In this document: positions 8,588 through 16,539 of the stretch, piece after piece
How the letters are laid out: every line of letters starts with the position of its first letter
How positions within the stretch are numbered: position 1 is the stretch's first letter
Source: JAOAFZ01 sp964407325
GTDB taxonomy: Bacteria; Patescibacteriota; Microgenomatia; UBA1406; GWC2-37-13
Assembly: GCA_964407325.1 (NCBI GenBank)
Contig: CAYOVA010000016.1
Span: 1 to 32,453, forward strand
Direction of reading: 5' to 3'
DNA: 32,453 nt
Translations under genes and position numbers: made by a program
The notes under the pieces: generated by a model
Databases searched by the model: none
What the model saw: the letters and a program-made list of their open reading frames with translations, nothing else
What the model was told of the DNA's origin: nothing

Positions 8588-10114
8588 TTAAAATTGCGGT
8601 GGCGTCCATAAATGCTGGCCGGTACTTCTGTTATGCAATTCTTCTGTGAGAATAACGGTAGATTGCCAATTGGTGTAACTTGCTGCCATCTTTCTGTTTC
8701 TTACTCCATTGAGTTCCCGATAATACGGATCAAGAAACGCTGTCATAGATTGTGCCACTTCGCTGGGATTTTTTGGGTTTATGATTTGAGGGCGGGCATA
8801 CGTATCTAATCCTCTATCCTTAAAACAGGGTTGGTCGTACCCAGAAACCGAACGGATGGTTGGGTAGTTTGTACCGATAACCCCGTTTCCCATCGCCATT
8901 GCTTCTGCCATAACAAGATAAAAGGATTCGTTGTCTGAAGTCCCCACAAACACGTCTCCCAGCACTTCCATAGGATAAAAATCGGTTCGTCCGGTTAACA
9001 CGATACGAGACATTAATTGCTCCCGAAATGCTGATTCAGTATCGGCAAGTACTTGCATAAATTCTTCGTACACCGGTCCGTTAAATGGTCCGCCTCCAAA
9101 GATCATGGCTATATCTTGCTCGTGATTGCCACCTCGAAGGTAATCCAGCATAAACTCTTTATAACCATGAAGTGCTTCTACCACTCCCTTCCCTGGTTCA
9201 AATCTGCCGGCGAAATAATAGTAAAGCGTATCATTTTGAAATTGTGCGAGTTTTTCTGCATCCAGCTGCCATTCCGGAGGTCTACTATCTCGCTTTTGAT
9301 CAATCTCAATCATGATTTTTTCTTTTGCTCGTCTTTTCTTGAACTGACGAGCTTGACTGTCCAGCTCTCCAATCACATGACATCGATCATGTACTCCCAG
9401 GGGAACGTGAATTAGTTTGCCAAAAATTTCTGCTGCGGGTATTGCAAAGGATTCGACTAAGTCTGCACTAATTCCTAGTCGTGCCTGAATAGCTCGATTC
9501 AAAAGCATTTCTCGCGAATATATCGCTGAAAGTAGATGATGTTCAGCCCGTGTTTGGATTGCTATATTATCTGCTTCTTGGAGGATACGTAATTCGGCTT
9601 CGATGCGATCGGGTGAAAGTTGGCGGCGAGGTTGTGCGAGTTCTCCCTCCTGAAACATGCGTACAATATCAGATTCCGATCCTACTCCAATGATTTGGGT
9701 AAGAATAGACCAGGTGTGTCCCATATGGATATGGCGTGGCTTTTCGCGAAGACTGTTGATTGCTTCTATTCCTGCCCTTCCCGCCACATTGTATTGCGAA
9801 TACAGGTAATCGGCTGGTGCTGTACTGTCATTCCTACCCACTAAACCACGACGGGTTGCTTCCGCAAGTACATCAAGATGTTCGGGGTGTGTGTACAAAT
9901 CGGTACCGGAAGCAGGTGGTTGATTGTACAGATGTACCAAGTCTGTTGGTATTGCAAAAGCCAGTTCTTCACTCCCGTTTCGCGGAGTTACAAACCCATG
10001 TAATTGTCCGAGTCTGGCTAGTACAGCTGCAGTATCTCCAGAATACACTTGTGCACCACCGGTTCGTTGGGTGGCAGAATCATGCAAACAGGTAATAGTG
10101 ATTGTTTCTGACAT
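8588..10114 (-). CDS. GT4-family (GT-B fold) glycosyltransferase
   Basis: A 508-residue soluble glycosyltransferase. The C-terminal Rossmann half holds YYYFAGRFEPGKGVVEALHGY (donor-phosphate binding region, about 295-315), IFGGGPFNG, and ESFYLVMAEAMAMG (about 405-418), the E-x7-E motif of retaining GT4 enzymes. The N-terminal half begins TITCLHDSATQRTGGAQVYS, like the acceptor-side loop GGxxxY of sucrose-phosphate-synthase/sucrose-synthase-type enzymes, and has HMGHTWS in the middle. A sucrose- or trehalose-type synthesis is possible but not proven. The gene has a leaderless promoter with a two-half-site TGTCA operator (10149-10165), shared with PIG-L, GH130 and other genes here. It is 98 bp downstream of the PfkB kinase. 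Confidence 0.82.
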   Translation of the reverse strand: MSETITITCLHDSATQRTGGAQVYSGDTAAVLARLGQLHGFVTPRNGSEELAFAIPTDLVHLYNQPPASGTDLYTHPEHLDVLAEATRRGLVGRNDSTAPADYLYSQYNVAGRAGIEAINSLREKPRHIHMGHTWSILTQIIGVGSESDIVRMFQEGELAQPRRQLSPDRIEAELRILQEADNIAIQTRAEHHLLSAIYSREMLLNRAIQARLGISADLVESFAIPAAEIFGKLIHVPLGVHDRCHVIGELDSQARQFKKRRAKEKIMIEIDQKRDSRPPEWQLDAEKLAQFQNDTLYYYFAGRFEPGKGVVEALHGYKEFMLDYLRGGNHEQDIAMIFGGGPFNGPVYEEFMQVLADTESAFREQLMSRIVLTGRTDFYPMEVLGDVFVGTSDNESFYLVMAEAMAMGNGVIGTNYPTIRSVSGYDQPCFKDRGLDTYARPQIINPKNPSEVAQSMTAFLDPYYRELNGVRNRKMAASYTNWQSTVILTEELHNRSTGQHLWTPPQF

Positions 10115-10120
10115 CCAAGA

Positions 10121-10126
10121 AGTATC
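10121..10126 (-). promoter_or_regulatory. -10 element of the GT4 gene
   Basis: GATACT on the minus strand, 6 nt before the ATG at 10114; the operator's nearest half-site starts 27 bp upstream of it. Confidence 0.55.
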
Positions 10127-10148
10127 TCATAAATACTATAAGTTATTT

Positions 10149-10165
10149 TGACAGCAATCTGACAG
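10149..10165 (-). promoter_or_regulatory. TGTCA-type operator, site A
   Basis: Minus strand CTGTCA twice with an 11-bp period (TGTCA starting at 10164 and 10153), the proximal copy 27 bp upstream of the -10 of the GT4 gene. It is the most PhoB-box-like of five such sites in the window. Confidence 0.6.
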
Positions 10166-10212
10166 AATTAGAATAAAAGCTCACGTTTGATAACGCTCCG
10201 AGGACAGTTTGT

Positions 10213-11355
10213 TTAGCTTCGTTCGGGTGAAATCGCTTGATAAGAAGATCTTCTATTTGCTTGTTCAGCTACTTCAGCAGCGTATTCATCAAATTGCCTC
10301 GCTCCATCTCCTACGACATAGCTGATAATATCCGAGATAGAGGGCGTTCCTTCAATACCACCTTGTCCGCCATGGACGGCTTCAGCTATTTTTCGGGATA
10401 TCACAAGTGCGGTATCTCGGTATGCTAATTCTATGGGCATTCCTCGGGCAATATTTAGTGCTAATGTAGCCCCAGTGGCATCTCCACAGCCTGTTAATGC
10501 GCGTTCCTGTCGTGCTTTCCCTTCTGGAGTATCTTCAAGCAGGAGACGACTTGTGAACTCATCAAGTTGAAATGCCGGTAAGCGGGTTTCCGTAAGCTGG
10601 GTAGATCCTTCGAGCATCTCTTTTCGATATACTACGCAACCGTTTACCCCTTCTGTTCTTATAGCAAGCCCGGGTAACATCCTTAGTTTTATACGATCTT
10701 CCGGTCCCAGCTGGGCTTCATCTTCGTCGCTAAATACAACTACATCGTGGAGTGCAAGTGCAGCCTCAAACTCTTCGGAGAGTGGTTTGGAAACTACTGT
10801 AGTTCCTTCTGTCGTTCGCATCCATCCTTGGACAGTCCCAATAATCCGGCCATCAAGTTTCTTCAGATACTGCAACAATGCCAAATTTGCTTCACCCATT
10901 ACAGGAGCTACGAGAAAAGTGCTATTCGGCTTCAGTTCTATTCCGGCTTTTTGAATTTGCTCTGGGGTAATGGCAAATCCGGGTCTGTTTGAATAAAGGG
11001 TACGATAGAGACCATCTTCGCGCTTTTGAAAATCTGGTTTAAAATCGGGATAGGGTGCGAGAAAGCGATACCGTTCAGTGTATGAATCAAGCTCGCCATT
11101 CTGGAGGGTATGAATGGTTCCACCGGAACGTTCTTTCATGGTTTGGATAAAGGGGTGGTCACTTGTACCCGAGGTGATTAGTTCAGCATCTGCTTCCGAT
11201 GCGAGTGCAGCAAAAAAAGAGTAAGGTCCACCGCCGCCTGGTTTATAGACAGTTCCCTTTTCGGAATCCTGCCAGATAGTATCCTCGGGACGAATAGTAG
11301 TTGGATCGGCAATCACGTCCATTGCCATATTTCCTATAATGTATAGTTTACTCAT
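10213..11355 (-). CDS. PfkB/ribokinase-family carbohydrate kinase
   Basis: A 380-residue kinase. It starts MSKLYIIGNMAMDVI, the first strand of the PfkB fold, followed by a Gly run (PGGGGPYSFFAALA, about 39-52) that binds the sugar in this family, and near the C-terminus TGCGDATGATLALNIARG (about 288-305), the PfkB signature 2 with the catalytic Asp and anion hole (GxGD). FSDEDEAQL is the usual NxxE-like metal region. Family members phosphorylate fructose, ribose, adenosine and similar compounds; the substrate cannot be read. The last ~45 residues are a charged tail beyond the usual ~310-residue core. It lies 37 bp downstream of the PIG-L gene and may be co-transcribed with it, although a TATAAT lies in between. 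Confidence 0.82.
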   Translation of the reverse strand: MSKLYIIGNMAMDVIADPTTIRPEDTIWQDSEKGTVYKPGGGGPYSFFAALASEADAELITSGTSDHPFIQTMKERSGGTIHTLQNGELDSYTERYRFLAPYPDFKPDFQKREDGLYRTLYSNRPGFAITPEQIQKAGIELKPNSTFLVAPVMGEANLALLQYLKKLDGRIIGTVQGWMRTTEGTTVVSKPLSEEFEAALALHDVVVFSDEDEAQLGPEDRIKLRMLPGLAIRTEGVNGCVVYRKEMLEGSTQLTETRLPAFQLDEFTSRLLLEDTPEGKARQERALTGCGDATGATLALNIARGMPIELAYRDTALVISRKIAEAVHGGQGGIEGTPSISDIISYVVGDGARQFDEYAAEVAEQANRRSSYQAISPERS

Positions 11356-11369
11356 AAATGGTGAGGTGC

Positions 11370-11375
11370 ATTATA
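11370..11375 (-). promoter_or_regulatory. -10 element of the PfkB gene
   Basis: TATAAT on the minus strand, 14 nt before the ATG at 11355; no TGTCA motif above it. Confidence 0.5.
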
Positions 11376-11392
11376 TCATCTCGATAATATAG

Positions 11393-12088
11393 TTACGCAG
11401 TATCTTTGCTTTTCACGAAGAAATATTCGGTATTTGGCGCATATTTATAGGATTCCAGATACGCATCGCGGTCTGCAGTCTGGGAGATATGGGCATGAAT
11501 TGCACCCATTTTCTGATTCCAGGTAGTAGACACGTCCATTACGCGATCCACCTGGTCGCTGCGGTACCCTTTTGGGAAATACACATGGAAGTTCTTGTCG
11601 CGGTAGTATTTCTGAATATGGTCACGCATCTGCTTTTCAAAACAGTAATACCAGATTTCCTTAATTGACTCTTGCCCTTCAAACAGTGAAGTTGCTACGC
11701 GTGTCATAAACACATGGTCAATATGACCCGTTAGTCCGTGATATTCAAAAGTAACCAGGATATCTGGATGCAATTGAGAAATAATATGCTCCGCTTTCTT
11801 CAAGGCATCCCCATAAATAGTATTGTTCAAATGGCCGTCGGGCAGATCGAGAAAGAACACTTGCTTGATACCCAATATTTTGGCCGATGTGATTACTTCT
11901 TCACGGCGGATTTCCAGGATATGACGGTTGGTGTCAGGGTGATGGTTCTCCCCTGCTTCACCATTGGTCCCCACAATAATGTAGACGTCGTTCTCTTTTG
12001 CAAGAAGCGCAAGAGTGCCGGCGGGTCCGAATGCTTCATCATCCGGATGGGCAAACAAGGCAACAACTGTCTTGTTCTTATATGTCAT
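11393..12088 (-). CDS. PIG-L/LmbE-family zinc-dependent deacetylase
   Basis: A 231-residue cytoplasmic enzyme of the family that removes the N-acetyl group from GlcNAc-containing substrates (GlcNAc-PI, GlcNAc-inositol, bacillithiol and chitobiose relatives). The zinc site is clear: AHPDDE at residues 13-18 supplies His, Asp and Asp, and GHIDHVFM around residue 125 gives the third ligand His. Length fits the family. It is divergent from nagB with 109 bp between, which contains a TGTCA operator placed for this gene's promoter. Together they suggest GlcNAc-type sugars being deacetylated and, after phosphorylation, deaminated. The exact substrate is inference. Confidence 0.88.
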   Translation of the reverse strand: MTYKNKTVVALFAHPDDEAFGPAGTLALLAKENDVYIIVGTNGEAGENHHPDTNRHILEIRREEVITSAKILGIKQVFFLDLPDGHLNNTIYGDALKKAEHIISQLHPDILVTFEYHGLTGHIDHVFMTRVATSLFEGQESIKEIWYYCFEKQMRDHIQKYYRDKNFHVYFPKGYRSDQVDRVMDVSTTWNQKMGAIHAHISQTADRDAYLESYKYAPNTEYFFVKSKDTA

Positions 12089-12095
12089 AAATATA

Positions 12096-12101
12096 ATTAT
12101 A
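12096..12101 (-). promoter_or_regulatory. -10 element of the PIG-L gene
   Basis: TATAAT on the minus strand, 7 nt before the ATG at 12088; leaderless layout. Confidence 0.7.
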
Positions 12102-12121
12102 GATAAGAACCTATAGTATTC

Positions 12122-12139
12122 TTGTCAAAATCCTGACAA
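12122..12139 (-). promoter_or_regulatory. TGTCA-type operator, site B
   Basis: Minus strand TTGTCA then TTGACA, half-sites starting at 12138 and 12127 (11 bp apart), the proximal one 26 bp upstream of the PIG-L -10. Read as an inverted repeat it is TTGTCA-N6-TGACAA on the plus strand, so it could also act on the divergent nagB. Confidence 0.6.
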
Positions 12140-12179
12140 AGACCTAACAAATAACTATAGACCTTAGCATCACTTATGA

Positions 12180-12187
12180 TATACTAT
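12180..12187 (+). promoter_or_regulatory. -10 element of nagB
   Basis: TATACTAT offers TATACT or TACTAT, 10-12 nt before the ATG at 12198. No Shine-Dalgarno is seen. Confidence 0.5.
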
Positions 12188-12197
12188 ACCTTATTTC

Positions 12198-12977
12198 ATG
12201 AAAAACGCAATACAGACGAGGGTTTTCCCCAATAACGAGGTAATGTCTCGGGAAGCAGCACTGGAAATCTTCAACAAAATAACTGCAAAACTTGATACGG
12301 ATGAATCGTTTGTTCTTGGAATGGCCACAGGGAATAGTCCTATAAAATTATATAAAGAGCTGCTCGGATTGTTTCCTAAGTACAAAGGTTCACTTTCACA
12401 GTTGTTTACCGTGAATCTGGATGAATATTCCGGTTTGGATAAGACAAGCCCTGACAGCTACTACCAGTATATGATGAACCATTTTTGGGGACCACTTGCT
12501 GAGATGAACCCTACATTCTCTATTCAATCGCAGACTATTATCCCCAATGGAGTTGCAGAAAATCCCGTTGAGGAAAGTTCTCGCTACGAAAAGGCAATTG
12601 CTGACTTAGGCGGAATTGATTTACAGATTTTAGGCATAGGAACCAATGGCCATATCGGGTTTAACGAACCGGGATCTCCGGGAACTTCTAGAACACGTTT
12701 GGTTGATCTTGCTGAAGAAACAATTCAGGTAAATAAAGCCCATTTTAACGGCGATGCTGACAAAGTACCGAGAAAGGCATATACCATGGGAGTGCAAACC
12801 ATTTTTGAAGCACGGGAGATTGTGTTACTTGTGTCTGGAACAAGTAAAGCCGAAATAATGGCTAGGATGAATTCACTCACCGAACCTACCGAAGAAATTC
12901 CCGCATCGTTCTTGTTAAACCACCCGGATGTGATAATCTTTGCTGACGAGCTGGCACTCCCCTCTTCTGTATCCTAA
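12198..12977 (+). CDS. nagB: Glucosamine-6-phosphate deaminase
   Basis: It converts glucosamine-6-phosphate to fructose-6-phosphate and ammonia, feeding amino sugars into glycolysis. The protein has 259 residues, the normal length. Visible motifs: LGMATGNSPIKLYKEL (phosphate loop, about 40-55), FTVNLDEYSGL (catalytic Asp of the DEY motif), and LGIGTNGHIGFNEPGSPGTS (about 145-164) with the His and Glu of the ring-opening site; Asn in place of the E. coli Asp is usual in Bacillus-type NagB. It is divergent from the PIG-L deacetylase and followed 64 bp later by the HAD-like gene. Confidence 0.96.
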   Translation: MKNAIQTRVFPNNEVMSREAALEIFNKITAKLDTDESFVLGMATGNSPIKLYKELLGLFPKYKGSLSQLFTVNLDEYSGLDKTSPDSYYQYMMNHFWGPLAEMNPTFSIQSQTIIPNGVAENPVEESSRYEKAIADLGGIDLQILGIGTNGHIGFNEPGSPGTSRTRLVDLAEETIQVNKAHFNGDADKVPRKAYTMGVQTIFEAREIVLLVSGTSKAEIMARMNSLTEPTEEIPASFLLNHPDVIIFADELALPSSVS

Positions 12978-12984
12978 ACCCATA

Positions 12985-13003
12985 TTGTCAGGATTCCTGT
13001 ACA
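12985..13003 (+). promoter_or_regulatory. TGTCA-type operator, site C
   Basis: TTGTCAGGATTCCTGTACAA: half-sites TGTCA at 12986 and TGTAC at 12998 (12 bp apart). They lie 26 bp before TATAAT (13012) and 27 bp before TACAAT (13025) respectively, so spacing is kept with either -10 choice. Confidence 0.55.
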
Positions 13004-13011
13004 ACTCCGAG

Positions 13012-13030
13012 TATAATCTTTCAATACAAT
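13012..13030 (+). promoter_or_regulatory. -10 candidates of the HAD-like gene
   Basis: TATAAT at 13012-13017 would give an ~18-nt leader; TACAAT at 13025-13030 lies 11 nt before the ATG at 13042 and would give a leaderless or nearly leaderless mRNA. Confidence 0.5.
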
Positions 13031-13041
13031 TAAATAATACT

Positions 13042-14520
13042 ATGAGTAGTGAAACAACCCCGACCGAATTAAGTCTTGCCCATATAAATGCTATTGCAAG
13101 TATTCAAACTGTTTCAGATGAAGCACTTGTGCAACTTTCTATACACGGTTTACAAGCTCCGCAGGAACATAGCTTAGGCGTTACAATAGTGGATGGTGAG
13201 AATATCGTAGAAATGGATGATGGCCAGTTTGGGTTGGCTTATGCTTTGGCTACCAATAGAATAGCTTTTGCTGCCAGGAAACTATTAGAATCTGGGATGT
13301 CTCGTACAGAACTTCTTGAATTAAGAAGAAAATTAAACGAACAAACTACTACTTCGCTTTCCACTTATCTACAACAAATGAATGTTAGCTTACCCGACAG
13401 TGCTGAATCAGTATTGACTATGGGGAATGATGATTACTTCCGTTTGGTCTCCCAAGTTAACCAAGCAATACAGCGACAGATAGTTGATCTTGCAACGATT
13501 GCTCCTGAGGAGGATATCCTTCTTAGAGGGTCAGATCTTGCCCACATGTTTCTGGAGACTCAAGAGGAAAACAAGGCACTGGAGTTGAGGCTTCAAGATG
13601 AACAAGTTCGTTTAGAAGAACATACAACCTTAATTCGCAAAGCCCGAAGCAAGGCAAAAGAAGCCGAAGTTTCAGAGTTACCCGTGGAACTTACTGAACA
13701 TGATCGTGCTTTTTTACTTGCCTTGGAAATGAAGGCTCAAAAAACAGGTTTTCCTCGTTCTAAAGTAAAACTCGTCACAGTCAACGATATTGATTCCAAT
13801 ATGAAAGACGACGAAACAGGAATTTCTAGGCCTGGAAATGCAATCGGGGTATATTTAGATAGTTTGGATAGAGTTACAGGTATTCACCCTAGACAACGGC
13901 TTCAGCTTACTGATAGTACTCAAACCGACCCTACTATTGGATACATTGGTGAAGCAATGGTAGTCCGTTCGGGTATGAGTGATTCGGTTTTTTTTAGAGA
14001 TGCAATACACTTTGCCCAGCGCATTAGGATGAAAGGACTTCCCTTTTATATGCTGACCGCAAACATGCATTTGTTCGGCATAGGGGCAGCCAAAGGACTA
14101 GGAGTTGATAATTATGCGCATGTCCGTGGAATGCATCACAACAGTTTCCTTTCACAGGAAGGGAAACCGCAACGTCTTATGGAAACTGCTTTGGAACATA
14201 TTGACGATTCGATTCTCATTTTTACAGATGACCGGGATAGAAGGAGCTGCGAAGCAGTTGTAAATGGAAGAGTAAGTGCAAATGCAAATGTTCGTCTCGA
14301 GGAAGTATACTTTTTCGGAGCCCGGGATCAAGGTGATGGAGAATCTAGTCCACATAAGTTTGCATTAACACTGCAACAGGCGGGAATCTCCTATGCCTCA
14401 AATCGGCGGGAACAGCGTCCCGATGGCCTGTATGGGTACCAGGGTACGAACAACGTGCTTACCTTGTATGAGCGTTGGCAACAAGGTGAGTTTCCCCAAT
14501 TAAGTGAACTGATAAACTGA
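13042..14520 (+). CDS. Unrecognised protein with coiled coil and possible HAD-like C-terminal domain
   Basis: I do not recognise the family. The 492-residue protein starts at ATG 13042, just after its promoter; the frame is open further upstream but that part would overlap nagB. The N-terminal half is mostly helical, with a charged coiled-coil stretch around residues 170-215 (ETQEENKALELRLQDEQVRL). The C-terminal half has a set of motifs in HAD-phosphatase order: VNDIDSN (D249-x-D251, where HAD motif I has DxDxT), FYMLTAN (T339, motif II position) and IFTDDRDRR (D396/D397, motif IV position). The match is weak: motif I lacks the usual hydrophobic run and the Lys of motif III is unclear. It shares its operator type with GH130, PIG-L and GT4, so a role in sugar or sugar-phosphate handling is a fair guess. 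Confidence 0.6.
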   Translation: MSSETTPTELSLAHINAIASIQTVSDEALVQLSIHGLQAPQEHSLGVTIVDGENIVEMDDGQFGLAYALATNRIAFAARKLLESGMSRTELLELRRKLNEQTTTSLSTYLQQMNVSLPDSAESVLTMGNDDYFRLVSQVNQAIQRQIVDLATIAPEEDILLRGSDLAHMFLETQEENKALELRLQDEQVRLEEHTTLIRKARSKAKEAEVSELPVELTEHDRAFLLALEMKAQKTGFPRSKVKLVTVNDIDSNMKDDETGISRPGNAIGVYLDSLDRVTGIHPRQRLQLTDSTQTDPTIGYIGEAMVVRSGMSDSVFFRDAIHFAQRIRMKGLPFYMLTANMHLFGIGAAKGLGVDNYAHVRGMHHNSFLSQEGKPQRLMETALEHIDDSILIFTDDRDRRSCEAVVNGRVSANANVRLEEVYFFGARDQGDGESSPHKFALTLQQAGISYASNRREQRPDGLYGYQGTNNVLTLYERWQQGEFPQLSELIN

Positions 14521-14573
14521 ATACTCTCCAATCTAGGGCCTGGTATTCTCCTAGACAATTCGTTTATCCGGTT

Positions 14574-14617
14574 TGTGTCAGGATTGTCCTAAAATTGTTC
14601 CTGTTCTGTCACGCGTA
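14574..14617 (+). promoter_or_regulatory. TGTCA-type operator, site D (four repeats)
   Basis: Four TGT-led half-sites in exact 11-bp phase: TGTGTCAGG at 14574, TGTCCTAAA at 14585, TGTTCCTG at 14596 and TGTCACGCG at 14607. The last begins 26 bp upstream of the -10 TATCAT. This is the longest array of the motif in the window. Confidence 0.6.
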
Positions 14618-14632
14618 AAAAAATAGCTCGAA

Positions 14633-14638
14633 TATCAT
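14633..14638 (+). promoter_or_regulatory. -10 element of the GH130 gene
   Basis: TATCAT, 6 nt before the ATG at 14645; leaderless layout. Confidence 0.55.
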
Positions 14639-14644
14639 TAGTAT

Positions 14645-16531
14645 ATGATAGAGCACTCACAATTAAGCCAACTTCAAGCGGAACAGTATGAAATACATGG
14701 AAATGAAACCGGTTTATTCCCCCCAGATGCATTATCCAATATTGCCCTGGTGTCCGAGACCATTAGAATGCAAGGTGAACAGATTGATGTAAACGCACAA
14801 ACAATGGGACAACTTGCAGCCCGATCTCGTGATTTGAAAGCAACCATAGCAATTGCGTGTAAATTTCAAGGAAGATCCCCATATACCTTTGATGTAGGAG
14901 AGCATACAGTAAACGATTTGGAAGGGTATGCGCGCCGCATGCAAGCTTTGTCACAACCCGATTTACTTCCAGATGAGGCTCAGCGTCTTGCGCGAGCGAC
15001 CTTAAAAGCAATGTCCATAGACTATGCTCTCAGAAGACATGCTATTCATGCGCAACCCCATGATGAGCAACCTCGGTTGGTAGAAGCGTCTCCTTATCCA
15101 GTAGGTCAAGTTGCTATGCCAGTCGTAGAAAAGAGAGTTCTGATAGAACAGCCCACAGATAGTAAGTTCTTGCCCGATGGAAGGATAAATCAACAATACT
15201 ATATAGGCTGCCCGGGTGTATGGCATGACCAAGAAACCGGCGAAACAGTCATCTATTTTAAAGGTACCGATCCTTACTTTAAAGATCCTACAGATCCAGC
15301 TGAAGTTAAAAACCGTGAAGCAGTCTCAGGTATTTATGCTGCTATTTTGAAGAAAGATGGCACTATCGCCTACTTTGATGGTGAAGGAACGGTAGATCCA
15401 GAAACTGGTGAAGGACGATATCGTGAATTAGCTGATCGTACCGATGCCTATCCGGTAATTGCTCCTCTGCACCCTGAGCGAGGTCAGGAAGATGGCAGAT
15501 TTGAAAAACTTGCAGAAATTCGTGAGCGACTCGACGAGAAAAAAGCTATGGCGCTAGCATCTGGGAGAGCTCAAGATGCTGCTCTGTATGACAGTCTTTT
15601 AGCTCGGCTTCCTAGTGACCAGAACTCCTTGGTAAATTATGCTCGTCATGGTCAGGAAGACATTCGATTAACCCAGATTGAAAAATACGGCGTGTTTATA
15701 GGAGCAGCCAATACATTAAACAAAGACTTGTTGAAACCGGCAAAAGTTGCTGCTGATTCACTTGACGATCCTATCTATGGAGCGTATCCCGAGTTATACA
15801 TTATGGGAGATCCTCGGAATCCGGATACGATTGTTTCTCTGGGAGATATTGGACCCGTGGAATACTTCAAGAATGTTATTTTCCATCCGGAAACAATAGA
15901 TATCAATAATGAGCCTCACCTTCTTATCTACATGAGAAAACTACCAGATATACAAGCAATTACCATACCAGTCCGGGAGGTGTTTGCTCTTGCTCACGAT
16001 CCTGAATATCGAAGAGCATTCTGGGAGGATAAACTAAATGAAGAATCTCTCGAAGAAAATACAATTCTTAAACCAATGCATCCATGGGAAGGTGCTAACA
16101 ACCCAAACAATCCCGAAGGTCAGATTGCAGGAGGATCACCCCCAATGCTGGTCGAGTATCCTGACAGAGAAACTGGTGAAAACAAAGAAGGATGGCTGCT
16201 TGTGTACAACAGCGTTCCAGAATTTGATGAAAAAGGTGGTCCTCATGGCCGGTTAATTGGTCTCGCGCTTCTTGATAAGGATAATCCCTGGAAAGTGGTT
16301 TCACGGTTGCCCCATCCTTTTGTGACTCCCACAACTGATGCGGAACGTATGGGCAGATACGACCGTGATATAGTATTTGCGACAGGTTCATACATTGATA
16401 CTGACGGTACACTACATATTCTGTATACCGGTGGTGATATTAATGTCTCAGATGCCTATTGTGATGCAGGTCAGGCAATTCGTTATCTTGCTTCACACGA
16501 TGAGCACGGAAATCCTCCACAATCAGTATAA
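14645..16531 (+). CDS. GH130-family beta-mannoside phosphorylase/mannosidase with N-terminal extension
   Basis: GH130 enzymes split beta-1,4- or beta-1,2-mannosides, usually with phosphate to give mannose-1-phosphate. This 628-residue protein has the five-bladed propeller from about 165 on: YYIGCPGVWHDQETGETVIY (early blade) and, near the C-terminus, IAGGSPPML (about 494-502), GWLLVYNSVPE, GRLIGLALLDKDNPWKVVSR and HILYTGGDINVSDA, the most conserved part of the family. Typical GH130 proteins have 330-400 residues; the extra ~160 N-terminal helical residues and a charged helical insertion (about 275-340) are unusual. No signal peptide, so it acts inside the cell. GH2 beta-mannosidase follows 8 bp later. 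Its operator is shared with PIG-L. Phosphorylase versus hydrolase cannot be decided from what I see. Confidence 0.88.
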   Translation: MIEHSQLSQLQAEQYEIHGNETGLFPPDALSNIALVSETIRMQGEQIDVNAQTMGQLAARSRDLKATIAIACKFQGRSPYTFDVGEHTVNDLEGYARRMQALSQPDLLPDEAQRLARATLKAMSIDYALRRHAIHAQPHDEQPRLVEASPYPVGQVAMPVVEKRVLIEQPTDSKFLPDGRINQQYYIGCPGVWHDQETGETVIYFKGTDPYFKDPTDPAEVKNREAVSGIYAAILKKDGTIAYFDGEGTVDPETGEGRYRELADRTDAYPVIAPLHPERGQEDGRFEKLAEIRERLDEKKAMALASGRAQDAALYDSLLARLPSDQNSLVNYARHGQEDIRLTQIEKYGVFIGAANTLNKDLLKPAKVAADSLDDPIYGAYPELYIMGDPRNPDTIVSLGDIGPVEYFKNVIFHPETIDINNEPHLLIYMRKLPDIQAITIPVREVFALAHDPEYRRAFWEDKLNEESLEENTILKPMHPWEGANNPNNPEGQIAGGSPPMLVEYPDRETGENKEGWLLVYNSVPEFDEKGGPHGRLIGLALLDKDNPWKVVSRLPHPFVTPTTDAERMGRYDRDIVFATGSYIDTDGTLHILYTGGDINVSDAYCDAGQAIRYLASHDEHGNPPQSV

Positions 16532-16532
16532 T
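16527..16532 (+). promoter_or_regulatory. -10 element of the GH2 gene, overlapping the GH130 stop codon
   Basis: TATAAT, 7 nt before the ATG at 16540; its TAA is the stop codon of GH130. The GH2 gene may thus be transcribed both from here and by read-through. Confidence 0.6.
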
Positions 16533-16539
16533 TACCACT

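Noticed and set aside
12630..12670. Asn in the NagB motif GxGTNGHIGFNEP, where E. coli has Asp
   Set aside because: Asn is common in Bacillus-type NagB, so this is not a sign of inactivity.
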